Assembly (NCBI GenBank): GCA_026399445.1
Contig: JAPLRA010000493.1
Coordinates: 1 to 6,674 of the forward strand
Length of the DNA: 6,674 nt
Source: Sulfuritalea sp.
Lineage (GTDB): Bacteria; Pseudomonadota; Gammaproteobacteria; Burkholderiales; Rhodocyclaceae
Direction: 5' to 3'
In this document: positions 6,674-6,674 of the stretch, in pieces
Layout: each line of letters starts with the position of its first letter
How positions within the stretch are numbered: position 1 is the stretch's first letter
Notes under the pieces: generated by a model
Told to the model about the DNA's origin: nothing
The model's input: only the letters and a program-made list of their open reading frames with translations
Databases searched by the model: none
Made by a program: the position numbers and the translations under genes

Positions 6674-6674
6674 T

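Overview
The window is a gene-dense, high-GC stretch of bacterial chromosome in which all six recognisable genes lie on the minus strand and read from right to left. Both ends cut through a gene. The leading gene (right edge) lacks at most its first codons, and the last gene (left edge) lacks roughly its C-terminal third. Junctions are very tight: two 4-bp ATGA stop/start overlaps and three gaps of 10 to 13 bp. No intergenic space is large enough for an independent promoter or terminator, so this looks like one operon whose promoter lies beyond the right edge. The gene set and the protein style (a permease with an N-terminal STAS-like domain, an MCE protein ending in an NPQ-LIFGRG-PGPGE-GF type tail, a PF03886-type lipoprotein) suggest a Gram-negative proteobacterium, most likely a betaproteobacterium. 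That placement is an inference from family resemblance only.

Layout from the operon's 5' side (right to left). Positions 6673-5576: MlaE-type ABC permease with an N-terminal STAS-like domain. Positions 5579-4779: MlaF-type ATPase. Positions 4766-3819: membrane-anchored single-MCE-domain protein (MlaD-like). Positions 3822-3217: small outer-membrane-type lipoprotein of the ABC transport auxiliary family (PqiC-like). Positions 3203-1566: AMP-forming acyl-CoA ligase. Positions 1555-1 (continuing off the window): membrane-anchored penicillin acylase family Ntn hydrolase.

The first four genes make a coherent MCE-type trans-envelope lipid transporter. The permease and ATPase form the inner-membrane engine. 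The MCE protein, expected to be hexameric, forms the periplasmic ring or channel. The lipoprotein probably docks the assembly at the outer membrane. No MlaC-like soluble shuttle is visible; the lipoprotein occupies the position where mlaC sits in the classical mla operon, and a STAS-like domain fused to the permease may replace MlaB. The last two genes add chemistry on acyl groups: a periplasmic amidohydrolase that could release fatty acids from N-acylated compounds, and a cytosolic ligase that could activate free acids to CoA thioesters. A scavenging or remodelling pathway (cleave outside, transport, activate inside) is an attractive but unproven reading of the co-location.

I see no mobile elements, CRISPR arrays, RNA genes, notable repeats or terminators. 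The long plus-strand open frames are antisense shadows of these genes.
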